Assembly (NCBI GenBank): GCA_030146705.1
Contig: JASLBE010000001.1
Location: 1 to 7,148, forward strand
DNA length: 7,148 bases
Reading direction: 5' to 3'
DNA from: Tissierellales bacterium
GTDB lineage: Bacteria; Bacillota; Clostridia; Tissierellales; Tissierellaceae
Shown: positions 1-5,742 of the stretch, piece after piece
How positions within the stretch are numbered: position 1 is the stretch's first letter
Layout of the letters: every line of letters begins with the position of its first letter
Translations under genes and position numbers: made by a program
The notes under the pieces: generated by a model
Database searches by the model: none
Seen by the model: the letters and a program-made list of their open reading frames with translations, nothing else
What the model was told of the DNA's origin: nothing

Positions 1-24
1 CTTACCTTCAATTTTAAACTCCAT
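1..24 (-). CDS. 5' end of an unidentified divergent gene (partial)
   Basis: Reading the minus strand from an ATG at 24-22 gives MEFKIEGK and then leaves the window. A ribosome binding site AGGAGTG (complement of 31-37) lies six bases ahead of the ATG, which is ideal spacing, and a possible extended -10 promoter sits further up. Eight residues are too few to assign a family, so the function is unknown. It is divergent from the purine nucleoside phosphorylase gene and shares its upstream region with it. Confidence 0.6.
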
Positions 25-67
25 TTTTCACACTCCTAAGCTTTTAATTATTAATATATTCTGAAAG

Positions 68-95
68 AGTATATCAAAAATTTTCTCAAAAGTAA
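68..95 (-). promoter_or_regulatory. Putative extended -10 promoter of the divergent partial gene
   Basis: On the minus strand, TATACT (68-73) is preceded by TGA, giving a TGnTATACT extended -10. TTACTT (90-95) lies 16 bp upstream as a weak -35. The expected start near 61 would leave a leader of about 37 bases before the ATG at 24. The region is AT-rich, so chance matches are likely. Confidence 0.4.
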
Positions 96-117
96 ATCAA
101 AGCTTAATGATATGGTG

Positions 118-123
118 TATAAT
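118..123 (+). promoter_or_regulatory. Putative -10 box of the purine nucleoside phosphorylase gene
   Basis: A perfect TATAAT lies at 118-123. No good -35 hexamer is seen 16-18 bp upstream (AATCAA at 95-100 is the best position). Transcription from it would begin near 130, at the ribosome binding site, which fits translation from the ATG at 148 and excludes the in-frame ATG at 112. Confidence 0.4.
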
Positions 124-130
124 GGTCCTA

Positions 131-142
131 GGAAAGGGAGGG
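131..142 (+). promoter_or_regulatory. Ribosome binding site that fixes the start at 148
   Basis: GGAAAGGGAGGG at 131-142 ends five bases before the ATG at 148. It lies inside the longer reading frame that could start at 112, and no comparable site precedes 112. The start at 148 is therefore preferred. Confidence 0.8.
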
Positions 143-147
143 TTTAT

Positions 148-972
148 ATGGGTAAATTTACATATGATTTTTTTAAAGAATCAGCGGATTATATTAAAAG
201 TTTGGTAGATTTTGAACCTGAAATAGGGATTATTTTAGGTTCAGCCCTAGGAAGTCTTGGGCATGAGATAGAAAATAGGCAGGTAATAGACTATGGAGAT
301 ATTCCTAATTTTCTAGTTTCAACAGTAGACTCTCATGAAGGCAAGCTAATATTTGGAGATTTAAATGGTAGGAAGGTAGTTTGTATGTCTGGAAGGTTTC
401 ATTATTATGAGGGATATGATTTTGAAGAGTTAGTTATACCTATTAGACTTTTTCATTTACTAGGGGTTAAAACTGTAATTTTAACCAATGCAGCTGGAGC
501 CATAAATAAGTCTTTCGAGCCAGGAGATATTATGCTTATTAAAGACCACTTAAAATTAACTGGAGCGAGTCCTTTAAGGGGGGAAAATCTTGAAGATTTT
601 GGGCCTAGGTTTTTTGATGTCTCTAATATGTATACAAGAGAGCTTAGGGATATAGCCAAAGGTGTAGCCAAGGAACAAGGAATAGACCTTAAGGAAGGCA
701 TCTATATTTTTGCAACTGGACCCCAGTTTGAAACTCCTGCAGAAATTAGGTTATATAGGATGTTTGGAGCAGATGCAGTTGGAATGTCTACTGTAACGGA
801 GGCCATAACAGCGGCCAATTGTGGGATGAAAGTCTTAGGCCTATCTCTTATATCCAATATGGCTGCAGGAATTTTAGACCAGCCTGTTACTGGGGAGGAA
901 GTAGATGAGGTTGGAAGGAAGTCATCAGATAAGTTTAAAAGTTTTATAAGAGAATTGGTAAAGCATTTATAA
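148..972 (+). CDS. punA: Purine nucleoside phosphorylase (trimeric PNP family)
   Basis: A cytosolic purine-salvage enzyme that splits inosine, guanosine and their deoxy forms with phosphate into the free base and (deoxy)ribose-1-phosphate. From the ATG at 148 it has 274 residues, the normal length for this family. Family motifs appear in order: phosphate-loop GSALG (31-35; usually GSGLG), H63 in DSHEGKLIFG, GRFHYYEGY (82-90), TNAAG (113-117), GPQFETPAEIR (191-201), GMSTVTEA (212-219) and SNMAAGI (236-242). N237 sits where the 6-oxopurine-selecting Asn of this family is found, so inosine/guanosine preference is inferred. An in-frame ATG at 112 would add 12 residues (MVYNGPRKGRVY), but it overlaps the likely -10 box and the ribosome binding site, so it was not used. 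The gene appears to stand alone, with no neighbouring deoxyribose or pentomutase gene in view. Confidence 0.95.
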   Translation: MGKFTYDFFKESADYIKSLVDFEPEIGIILGSALGSLGHEIENRQVIDYGDIPNFLVSTVDSHEGKLIFGDLNGRKVVCMSGRFHYYEGYDFEELVIPIRLFHLLGVKTVILTNAAGAINKSFEPGDIMLIKDHLKLTGASPLRGENLEDFGPRFFDVSNMYTRELRDIAKGVAKEQGIDLKEGIYIFATGPQFETPAEIRLYRMFGADAVGMSTVTEAITAANCGMKVLGLSLISNMAAGILDQPVTGEEVDEVGRKSSDKFKSFIRELVKHL

Positions 973-1018
973 TTAAGTTAGAGACTGCAGGATTAAAGGC
1001 TAAAACTTTGCCTAACTA

Positions 1019-1049
1019 TATTAAGATGTTTTTAAAAAATATCTTAATA
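1019..1049 (+). terminator. AT-only hairpin, weak terminator candidate after punA
   Basis: Bases 1019-1032 pair with 1036-1049 in a 14-pair stem with a three-base loop. There is only one G-C and one G-U pair, and the rest are A-U. The following bases (ATCTTATAT) are a poor U-tract. It lies about 45 bases after the punA stop and may reduce read-through, but it is not a classical intrinsic terminator. The rest of 973-1110 shows nothing else supportable. Confidence 0.4.
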
Positions 1050-1110
1050 ATCTTATATAAACGACTGAAGTGATATTCATATGATTAAGTGTTTAACATA
1101 GTTTCAGCCT

Positions 1111-1138
1111 TTGACAAAGAAAAAAATAGTGTTATAAT
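1111..1138 (+). promoter_or_regulatory. Consensus sigma-A promoter of the metal-uptake operon
   Basis: TTGACA (1111-1116) and TATAAT (1133-1138) both match consensus exactly and are separated by 16 bp. TGT directly before the -10 makes it an extended -10 promoter. Transcription should start near 1145, giving a leader of about 58 bases to the ATG at 1203. So strong a promoter on a metal importer suggests control by a repressor. Confidence 0.85.
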
Positions 1139-1140
1139 TA

Positions 1141-1157
1141 ATACTCTGTAAGGGTAT
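1141..1157. repeat. Inverted repeat over the transcription start, possible operator
   Basis: ATACTCT-GTA-AGGGTAT forms a 7-3-7 inverted repeat with one mismatch in DNA, or seven pairs including a G-U if folded as RNA. It begins three bases after the -10 box and covers the predicted start site, a good place for a repressor. It does not match the Zur/Fur or MntR consensus sequences I know, so the regulator is not named. Short repeats like this also arise by chance in AT-rich DNA. Confidence 0.3.
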
Positions 1158-1202
1158 ATATGTGTTTGAAGATTTATATAAGTAAATACTAGGAGGTATT
1201 AA

Positions 1203-2144
1203 ATGAAAAAAATTTTTAAGATAAATACTATTTTATTTCTTGGGTTGGTTTTGTTAACAGCCTGTAGTCCAAAAGTTAAGGAGGAAACTACATCTAAGCC
1301 AAGGGTGGTTACAACTATTTTTCCCCAGTATGATTTTACAAGGGAAATTGCTGGAGATAATGTAGACCTTAAGATGTTAATTGCTCCTGGAGCTGAAACT
1401 CATTCTTATGAGCCTAGTCCTCAGGATATTATAGACATAGAAAATAGTGACCTATTTATATATGTTGGAGGGGAATCTGACAGCTGGATAGAGAAGATTT
1501 TGAAGGATATGGACAAGGATGAATCAGAAGTTATATCTATGATGGAGATAGTAGACCTTTTAGAGGAAGAGGTAGTTGAGGGGATGGATGATGTTCAGGA
1601 CCATGGGCATAGTGATGAGTATGATGAACATGTTTGGACATCTCCTAAAAATGTAATGGCAATATCCAGGGCTATTGAAGAAAAATTAGAAGGGGTTGAC
1701 CCTAGTAATAGGGAAGAATATAGGGGGAATTTAGCCAGGTATTTGACCAGCTTGGAAAAACTAGATAAGGATATAAGACAGGTTGTTGAGAATGGATCTG
1801 GCAAGCCATTAATTTTTGCAGATAGGTTCCCATTTTTATATTTTGCCAAGGAATATGGCATAAACTATTATGGTGCCTTTCCTGGTTGCTCTTCTGAAAC
1901 AGAGGCTAGTCCTGCTACTTTGAAATTTTTAATAGATAAGGTAAATGATGAGGAACTGCCAGTAGTATTTTATATAGAATTCTCTAATGAAAAGATGGCA
2001 GATATTATTGTAGAAAGTACAGGGGCTAAAAAACTTTTGTTCCATTCTGGCCATAATATATCCAAGGACGAATTTAAAAGCAAGATAGGTTACTTAGACC
2101 TTATGGAAAATAACCTTAAAAACCTAAAGGAGGCATTAAATTAA
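1203..2144 (+). CDS. znuA: Metal ABC transporter substrate-binding lipoprotein (ZnuA/TroA family)
   Basis: This surface-anchored receptor delivers a transition metal, zinc or manganese, to the ABC permease encoded two genes downstream. It has 313 residues, with a lipoprotein signal peptide (positive MKKIFK, hydrophobic 9-20) and lipobox L18-T19-A20-C21. The mature part shows the cluster A-I fold pattern: the first metal-ligand His in GAETHSYEPSP (H67), a short acidic and His loop (DHGHSDEYDEH, H134 and H136), and the second ligand H143 in EHVWTSP. The third canonical ligand (His in ZnuA, Glu in PsaA) is not at its usual place. By eye, D207-R208 of FADRFPFLYF fills it. A GCSSETEAS segment (C229, E232, E234) and FHSGHN (H281, H284, near the fourth-ligand position) may complete the site. 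AGGAGG (1191-1196) precedes the ATG by six bases. Zinc is favoured by the His content, but this is inference. Confidence 0.9.
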   Translation: MKKIFKINTILFLGLVLLTACSPKVKEETTSKPRVVTTIFPQYDFTREIAGDNVDLKMLIAPGAETHSYEPSPQDIIDIENSDLFIYVGGESDSWIEKILKDMDKDESEVISMMEIVDLLEEEVVEGMDDVQDHGHSDEYDEHVWTSPKNVMAISRAIEEKLEGVDPSNREEYRGNLARYLTSLEKLDKDIRQVVENGSGKPLIFADRFPFLYFAKEYGINYYGAFPGCSSETEASPATLKFLIDKVNDEELPVVFYIEFSNEKMADIIVESTGAKKLLFHSGHNISKDEFKSKIGYLDLMENNLKNLKEALN

Positions 2145-2818
2145 TGGAACTTATAAAATTTAGAGATGTTTCCTTTTCTTACTCTGGTAAGGATATTTTA
2201 ACTGGAGTAAACCTAGATATAAATACTGGTGATTATATTTATGTTGTAGGTGAAAATGGTTCTGGTAAAACTACCCTGATTAAGGGGTTATTAGGACTTA
2301 AAAAACCTAATAAAGGTGAGATTATATTTGAGGCTAGTTTAGGCAGGAATGAAGTTGGATATATACCACAGCAGAAGGATATAAAGCGAGACTTCCCTGC
2401 TAGTGTATGGGAAATAGTCCTATCAGGAAGGTTGAATAATAAGGGGAAAAGCTTATTTTATACTAGGAAGGATAAGGCGATAGCAAATAGGAATATGGAA
2501 AAATTAGATATCTTGGCCTTGAAGAATAAGCCCTATAAGTTTTTATCTGGGGGCCAGCAACAAAGGGTACTTTTAGCAAGGGCCCTTTGTGCAACAGGTA
2601 AGCTTTTAATTTTAGATGAGCCTGATACAGGCTTAGATCCAGAGGCTAAAAAAGACTTATATTTAATCTTAGAGGATTTAAATAAAAATGATGGTATTAC
2701 AATTATTATGGTGACCCATGATATAAAAGAAGAATTATTAGAAAAAGAGAATAAAGTTTTCTATGTTAACCAAGGAAGGGTAGATATTTTAAGTAAAATA
2801 GGTGATAGGAATGATTAG
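2144..2818 (+). CDS. znuC: Metal ABC transporter ATP-binding protein (ZnuC-like)
   Basis: The cytosolic ATPase subunit that powers metal import, dimerising beneath the permease. All ABC elements are present in its 224 residues: Walker A GENGSGKT (36-43), Q-loop around Q76-Q77 (YIPQQ), signature LSGGQ (134-138), Walker B LLILDEP (154-160) with catalytic E159, D-loop TGLD (162-165) and switch H192 in VTHD. Sequence and neighbours place it in the zinc/manganese (ABC-3 partner) group, and the metal is not settled by the sequence. Its ATG overlaps the stop of the lipoprotein gene by one base (TAATG), and AAAGGAGG (2126-2133) lies ten bases ahead, so translation is probably coupled. The 3' end overlaps the permease gene by eight bases. 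Confidence 0.93.
   Translation: MELIKFRDVSFSYSGKDILTGVNLDINTGDYIYVVGENGSGKTTLIKGLLGLKKPNKGEIIFEASLGRNEVGYIPQQKDIKRDFPASVWEIVLSGRLNNKGKSLFYTRKDKAIANRNMEKLDILALKNKPYKFLSGGQQQRVLLARALCATGKLLILDEPDTGLDPEAKKDLYLILEDLNKNDGITIIMVTHDIKEELLEKENKVFYVNQGRVDILSKIGDRND
2800..2805 (+). promoter_or_regulatory. Ribosome binding site deciding the permease start
   Basis: AGGTGA at 2800-2805 is five bases before the ATG at 2811. A GTG at 2802 in the same frame would add three residues, but it lies within this site and has no well-spaced site of its own. The ATG at 2811 is therefore preferred. Confidence 0.6.
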
Positions 2819-3632
2819 TTTAGTTTTAGAAATGCTTAGCTACCCATTTTTAGTGAGGGCCTTAATAGTTGGTTTTTTAGTTTCAGTTTGTGCCTCTCTT
2901 TTAGGAGTAAGCTTAGTTTTAAAGAGGTATTCTATGATTGGCGATGGACTTTCCCATGTTGCTTTTGGGGCAATGGCTATAGCAGTGGCTCTTGAAATAA
3001 ATCCTATGCTAGTATCCCTACCGATATTAATTATAGTGGCTTTTTTACTACTAAGATTAAGTGAAAATAGCAATATAAAGGGCGATGCTATTATAGGTCT
3101 TGTTTCAGTTAGTTCTTTGGCTATTGGAGTTTTAATAATATCCATAACAACAGGTGTAAATACAGATATTTATAACTATATGTTTGGTAGTATACTTTCT
3201 ATGAGTAAGTCTGATGTTTACTTAAGCATATTTTTATCGGTCCTAGTCCTGGTTTTATACCTAGTTTTTTATAATCAAATATTCTCTGTAACTTTTGATG
3301 AGAGTTTTGCCAAGGCAACAGGAGTTAAGGTATCGATGTATAATATCCTAATAGCTTTTTTAACAGCCATAACAATAGTCTTGGGAATGAGAATGATGGG
3401 GGCTATGTTAATATCAAGTTTGATAATTTTTCCAGCCCTAACTTCAATGAGGGTATTTAACACCTTTAAATCTGTTGTAGTATCTTCAGTTGTTGTATCA
3501 ATTTTAGCCTTTTTAATAGGCATAGTCTTATCCTACCTATACTCCTTGCCATCAGGAGCCAGTGTAGTGGTGGTAAATATTTTAGCCTTTATAATATTTA
3601 GTATAGTTGGCAAAATAAGACAAAAAAAATAA
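2811..3632 (+). CDS. znuB: Metal ABC transporter permease (ZnuB-like, ABC-3 family)
   Basis: The integral-membrane subunit that moves the metal delivered by the lipoprotein across the cytoplasmic membrane. From the ATG at 2811 it has 273 residues with about eight or nine hydrophobic segments (roughly 13-37, 47-63, 65-83, 92-115, 136-155, 178-195, 197-213, 220-242, 250-267), as expected of the ABC-3 family. Family features are DGLSHVAFGAMA (45-56), the coupling-helix region FDESFAKATGV (162-172) that docks on the ATPase, and LPSGASVVVV near the C-terminus. It overlaps the ATPase gene by eight bases and is the last gene of the operon. Its stop codon (3630-3632) lies inside the stem of the terminator. 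No metal regulator gene or second binding protein follows. Confidence 0.93.
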   Translation: MISLVLEMLSYPFLVRALIVGFLVSVCASLLGVSLVLKRYSMIGDGLSHVAFGAMAIAVALEINPMLVSLPILIIVAFLLLRLSENSNIKGDAIIGLVSVSSLAIGVLIISITTGVNTDIYNYMFGSILSMSKSDVYLSIFLSVLVLVLYLVFYNQIFSVTFDESFAKATGVKVSMYNILIAFLTAITIVLGMRMMGAMLISSLIIFPALTSMRVFNTFKSVVVSSVVVSILAFLIGIVLSYLYSLPSGASVVVVNILAFIIFSIVGKIRQKK

Positions 3633-3654
3633 CCTTAAAATAAGGTTATTTTTT
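3624..3654. terminator. Bidirectional intrinsic terminator between znuB and hydA
   Basis: A 14-bp stem (3624-3637 with 3641-3654) with an AAA loop is centred on AACCTTA/TAAGGTT. Its outer arm is A6 on one side and T6 on the other, so both directions read a hairpin followed by U residues. Plus-strand transcripts end in TTTTTTATTTT, and minus-strand transcripts in a run of eight T. It serves the convergent metal-uptake operon and the hydrogenase gene, and it includes the znuB stop codon. Confidence 0.85.
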
Positions 3655-3657
3655 ATT

Positions 3658-5412
3658 TTACTTTTTATTCTTTACTGGCCTATGCTTAAAGCTAGTGTGG
3701 AGCAACTTATGGGCCTTGACACTACCAGCTTCTCCCAGGTAGTTATCATATAGCTCTTCAATCATTTTATTTTTATGAGCAGCCCTTAATTCCTTGTACC
3801 TGTCCACCTTGTAGATTGCTTCCCTTCTTTTATCTAATATCTTTTGTAGCTCACCACCGTGGTAGGGTTGACCACCACCGCCAATACAGCCACCAGGACA
3901 AGCCATTACTTCAATGGCGTGGTAATTACTTTTGCCACTTTTAATATCCTCTAGAACTTCCCTAGCATTCCCAATACCATTAACAATTGCTATATTTAAA
4001 CTAGTATCATTTATGGTTATACTAGCCTCCCTTATGCCTTCACTTCCCCTAAGTTTATTTAATTCAGCTTGGTCAAGAGGGTCACTGCCCATCCACTCAT
4101 TTGCAGTCCTAATAACAGACTCTAAAACTCCACTAGAAGTGCCAAACAAGGCACCAGCTCCAGTAAACTCGCTAAATAAACTATCGTATAAACTATCAGG
4201 CAAATTGGGAAAATCAATACTAGCAGACTTGATCATATGTGAAAGCTCCCTAGTAGTTAAGACATAATCAACATCAGGACCATAGTCATTATTTAATTCA
4301 TCCCTAGTAGCCTCCCATTTTTTAGCAACACAAGGCATAATAGCAACAGATACTATATTTTTAGGATCAAGATTTTCTTTTTCGGCAAAATAATTTTTTA
4401 CCAGGGCACCCATCATACCTTGGGGAGATTTACAACTTGAAATGTTATCTATAAGTTCAGGATATTCTTTTTCAACATGCCTTACCCAACCAGGACAGCA
4501 GGAAGTTAGGATTGGTAGGTCCTTATTATTTTTTAGCCTACTTATAAACTCAGAAGTTTCTTCAATAGTTGTTAAGTCTGCTGAAAAATTTGTATCAAAC
4601 ACCTTATCAAAACCCAACCTATTTAAGGCAGTAACCATTTTACCCTGGACATTTTCTCCGTAACCCATTCCAAAAGTTTCTCCAAGAGCAACCCTAGTTG
4701 CAGGAGCAGTTTGGACTACAACATACTTTTCATCATCTAAAAGAGCATCCCATACCGGTTTAATATTATTAACCTCAGTAATAGCCCCAGTAGGACACAC
4801 AGTTATACACTGTCCACAATAAATGCATTCAGTTTCATCAAGGGGGGTATTGTCCTCATCGCCAATATAACCTAGGCCAACTTTTTTAATAGCACCAATA
4901 GTTTGGACCTGTTGGCACATAGTTTTGCACCTATTACACCTAATACACTTATTAGGATCCCTAAAAATTGAAGGATTATCATTTGTCAATGGAAAGGCGT
5001 TGGCCTCTCTTTTAAACTCAATTTCCTTATCTTCAAGCTTTAATTCATTGGCAATTTTTTGCAGCTGGCAATAGAAGCTTTCATTGCAGGTTAAACAACT
5101 GCTAGAATGATTAGCAATTAGGTTATTTATTACCTTTAACCTAGTGTTTAACACTTTTTTCGATTGGGTGTTTATGACCATTCCTTCTTGGACTTTAGTA
5201 GCACATGATGGAACCAACCTGTTCTTATCTGCAAGTTCAACCACACAAACCATACAAGATACATTCTTATTAATATAATTGATACCATCTACTTTTAAAA
5301 AGCATAAAGTAGGTATCTTTATTTGTACTTTTTTTGCTGCTTCTAAAATAGTCAAACCCTCTTCAACTTGGATTTTTTGATTATTTATAGTAATGTTCAC
5401 CATTTTTTTCAT
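3658..5412 (-). CDS. hydA: [FeFe]-hydrogenase, CpI-like multi-cluster type
   Basis: A cytosolic enzyme combining protons and electrons, usually from reduced ferredoxin, into H2. It has 584 residues, close to the 574 of Clostridium pasteurianum CpI. Domains in order: [2Fe-2S] ferredoxin domain (C37, C53, C56, C70); His-Cys3 [4Fe-4S] site (H102, C106, C109, C115); two [4Fe-4S] clusters (C156/159/162/166 and C196/199/202/206); and the H-cluster domain with TSCCPGW (303-309), MPCVAKKWEA (359-368) and EVMACPGGC (501-509). The H-cluster ligands are C306, C361, C505 and C509. The proton path known in CpI is intact (C305, E285, E288, S325, R292). Differences are a four-residue longer C37-C53 spacing and FGTSSGVLE in place of FGATGGVME. 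No bifurcating partner subunits flank it, so a monomeric, ferredoxin-linked enzyme is inferred. AAGGGGG (5421-5427) is eight bases before the ATG at 5412, which is preferred over Met4. Confidence 0.95.
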   Translation of the reverse strand: MKKMVNITINNQKIQVEEGLTILEAAKKVQIKIPTLCFLKVDGINYINKNVSCMVCVVELADKNRLVPSCATKVQEGMVINTQSKKVLNTRLKVINNLIANHSSSCLTCNESFYCQLQKIANELKLEDKEIEFKREANAFPLTNDNPSIFRDPNKCIRCNRCKTMCQQVQTIGAIKKVGLGYIGDEDNTPLDETECIYCGQCITVCPTGAITEVNNIKPVWDALLDDEKYVVVQTAPATRVALGETFGMGYGENVQGKMVTALNRLGFDKVFDTNFSADLTTIEETSEFISRLKNNKDLPILTSCCPGWVRHVEKEYPELIDNISSCKSPQGMMGALVKNYFAEKENLDPKNIVSVAIMPCVAKKWEATRDELNNDYGPDVDYVLTTRELSHMIKSASIDFPNLPDSLYDSLFSEFTGAGALFGTSSGVLESVIRTANEWMGSDPLDQAELNKLRGSEGIREASITINDTSLNIAIVNGIGNAREVLEDIKSGKSNYHAIEVMACPGGCIGGGGQPYHGGELQKILDKRREAIYKVDRYKELRAAHKNKMIEELYDNYLGEAGSVKAHKLLHTSFKHRPVKNKK

Positions 5413-5460
5413 TACTAAAACCCCCTTAAAATAAATAATAATAATTAAAAGTTAAGATAT

Positions 5461-5480
5461 ATTGTTAAAACATTAACAAT
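5461..5480. promoter_or_regulatory. Rex operator of hydA
   Basis: A perfect palindrome with two eight-base arms and the spacer AACA, reading TTGTTAA-AACA-TTAACAA in its 18-base core (5462-5479). This equals the clostridial Rex consensus TTGTTAAnnnnTTAACAA. Rex is the NADH/NAD+-sensing repressor that releases DNA when NADH rises. The site starts about five bases after the predicted hydA transcription start, where bound Rex would block initiation or early elongation. Hydrogenase expression should therefore rise when reducing equivalents build up (inference from the family). Confidence 0.85.
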
Positions 5481-5491
5481 TATATAGAGAC

Positions 5492-5520
5492 ATTGTAACA
5501 TAATAAAAAATAAAAGACAA
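5492..5520 (-). promoter_or_regulatory. Extended -10 promoter of hydA
   Basis: On the minus strand, TTGTCT (5515-5520) and TACAAT (5492-5497) are 17 bp apart, with TGT directly before the -10. The predicted start is near 5485, giving a leader of about 73 bases that contains the Rex palindrome. The -35 overlaps the last base of the promoter-proximal direct repeat. Confidence 0.75.
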
Positions 5521-5533
5521 TTGGTATTTATTA
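5520..5533. repeat. Direct repeat copy 1 (ATTGGTATTTATTA) upstream of hydA
   Basis: Promoter-proximal copy, touching the hydA -35 box. It matches the copy at 5550-5563 at 13 of 14 positions. The 30-bp period is close to three helical turns, so both copies face the same side of the DNA, as tandem activator sites often do. No known regulator consensus was recognised. Confidence 0.5.
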
Positions 5534-5549
5534 ATATAAGACTAAGTTG

Positions 5550-5563
5550 ATTGGTATTCATTA
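5550..5563. repeat. Direct repeat copy 2 (ATTGGTATTCATTA) upstream of hydA
   Basis: Promoter-distal copy, differing from the copy at 5520-5533 only by C for T at its tenth base. Read in the hydA direction, both contain AATACCAAT. It lies between the hydA promoter and the plus-strand promoter near 5578-5605, so it could influence either gene. Confidence 0.5.
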
Positions 5564-5577
5564 TTGAGAAAAAATAT

Positions 5578-5605
5578 TTTACCAGTTGAATATTAATAGT
5601 ATAAT
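5578..5605 (+). promoter_or_regulatory. Putative promoter for the M3 peptidase gene
   Basis: TATAAT at 5600-5605 is perfect, and TTTACC at 5578-5583 lies 16 bp upstream as a four-of-six -35. No better plus-strand promoter was found between here and the gene at 5900. A start near 5612 would give a leader of about 288 bases, which is unusually long. Confidence 0.5.
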
Positions 5606-5636
5606 TAGGGTATATTTATGTAATTGCTTATTAATT

Positions 5637-5678
5637 TTAATGAGGCTATGTTCCTGACTATAAATATAGCTTCATTAA
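5637..5678 (+). other. 16-bp hairpin in the M3 peptidase leader
   Basis: Bases 5637-5652 pair with 5663-5678 without interruption, including two G-U pairs, around a ten-base loop (CCTGACTATA). The G-U pairs favour the plus strand as the RNA. The following TTGTATTT is only a weak U-tract, so termination there is possible but unproven. It starts about 25 bases after the predicted transcription start. Confidence 0.5.
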
Positions 5679-5742
5679 TTGTATTTAAATCTAGTTTAAG
5701 GCAAATTACTTTTATATAAGGCTTAATTTATAGGGTCAGATA

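Noticed and set aside
453..701. Minus-strand and other-frame reading frames inside the phosphorylase, transporter and hydrogenase genes
   Set aside because: They overlap strongly supported genes entirely, lack ribosome binding sites, and show no recognisable domains.
1071..1087. TGATATTCATATGATTA as a Fur/Zur-type box before the metal operon
   Set aside because: The half-sites do not match the TGATAAT-n-ATTATCA pattern well, and the site is 24 bp upstream of the -35, a poor place for repression.
5445..5561. A 38-codon minus-strand reading frame (MNTNQLSLILINTN...) upstream of hydA
   Set aside because: It has no ribosome binding site, and it runs through the direct repeats, the hydA promoter and the Rex operator. 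Its repeated INTN-type residues simply reflect the DNA repeats.
5648..5719. A 23-codon plus-strand reading frame (MFLTINIASL...) as a possible leader peptide
   Set aside because: The only purine-rich stretch is two to three bases from its ATG, too close for efficient initiation. The frame lies in the long hairpin and shows no amino-acid run typical of attenuation.
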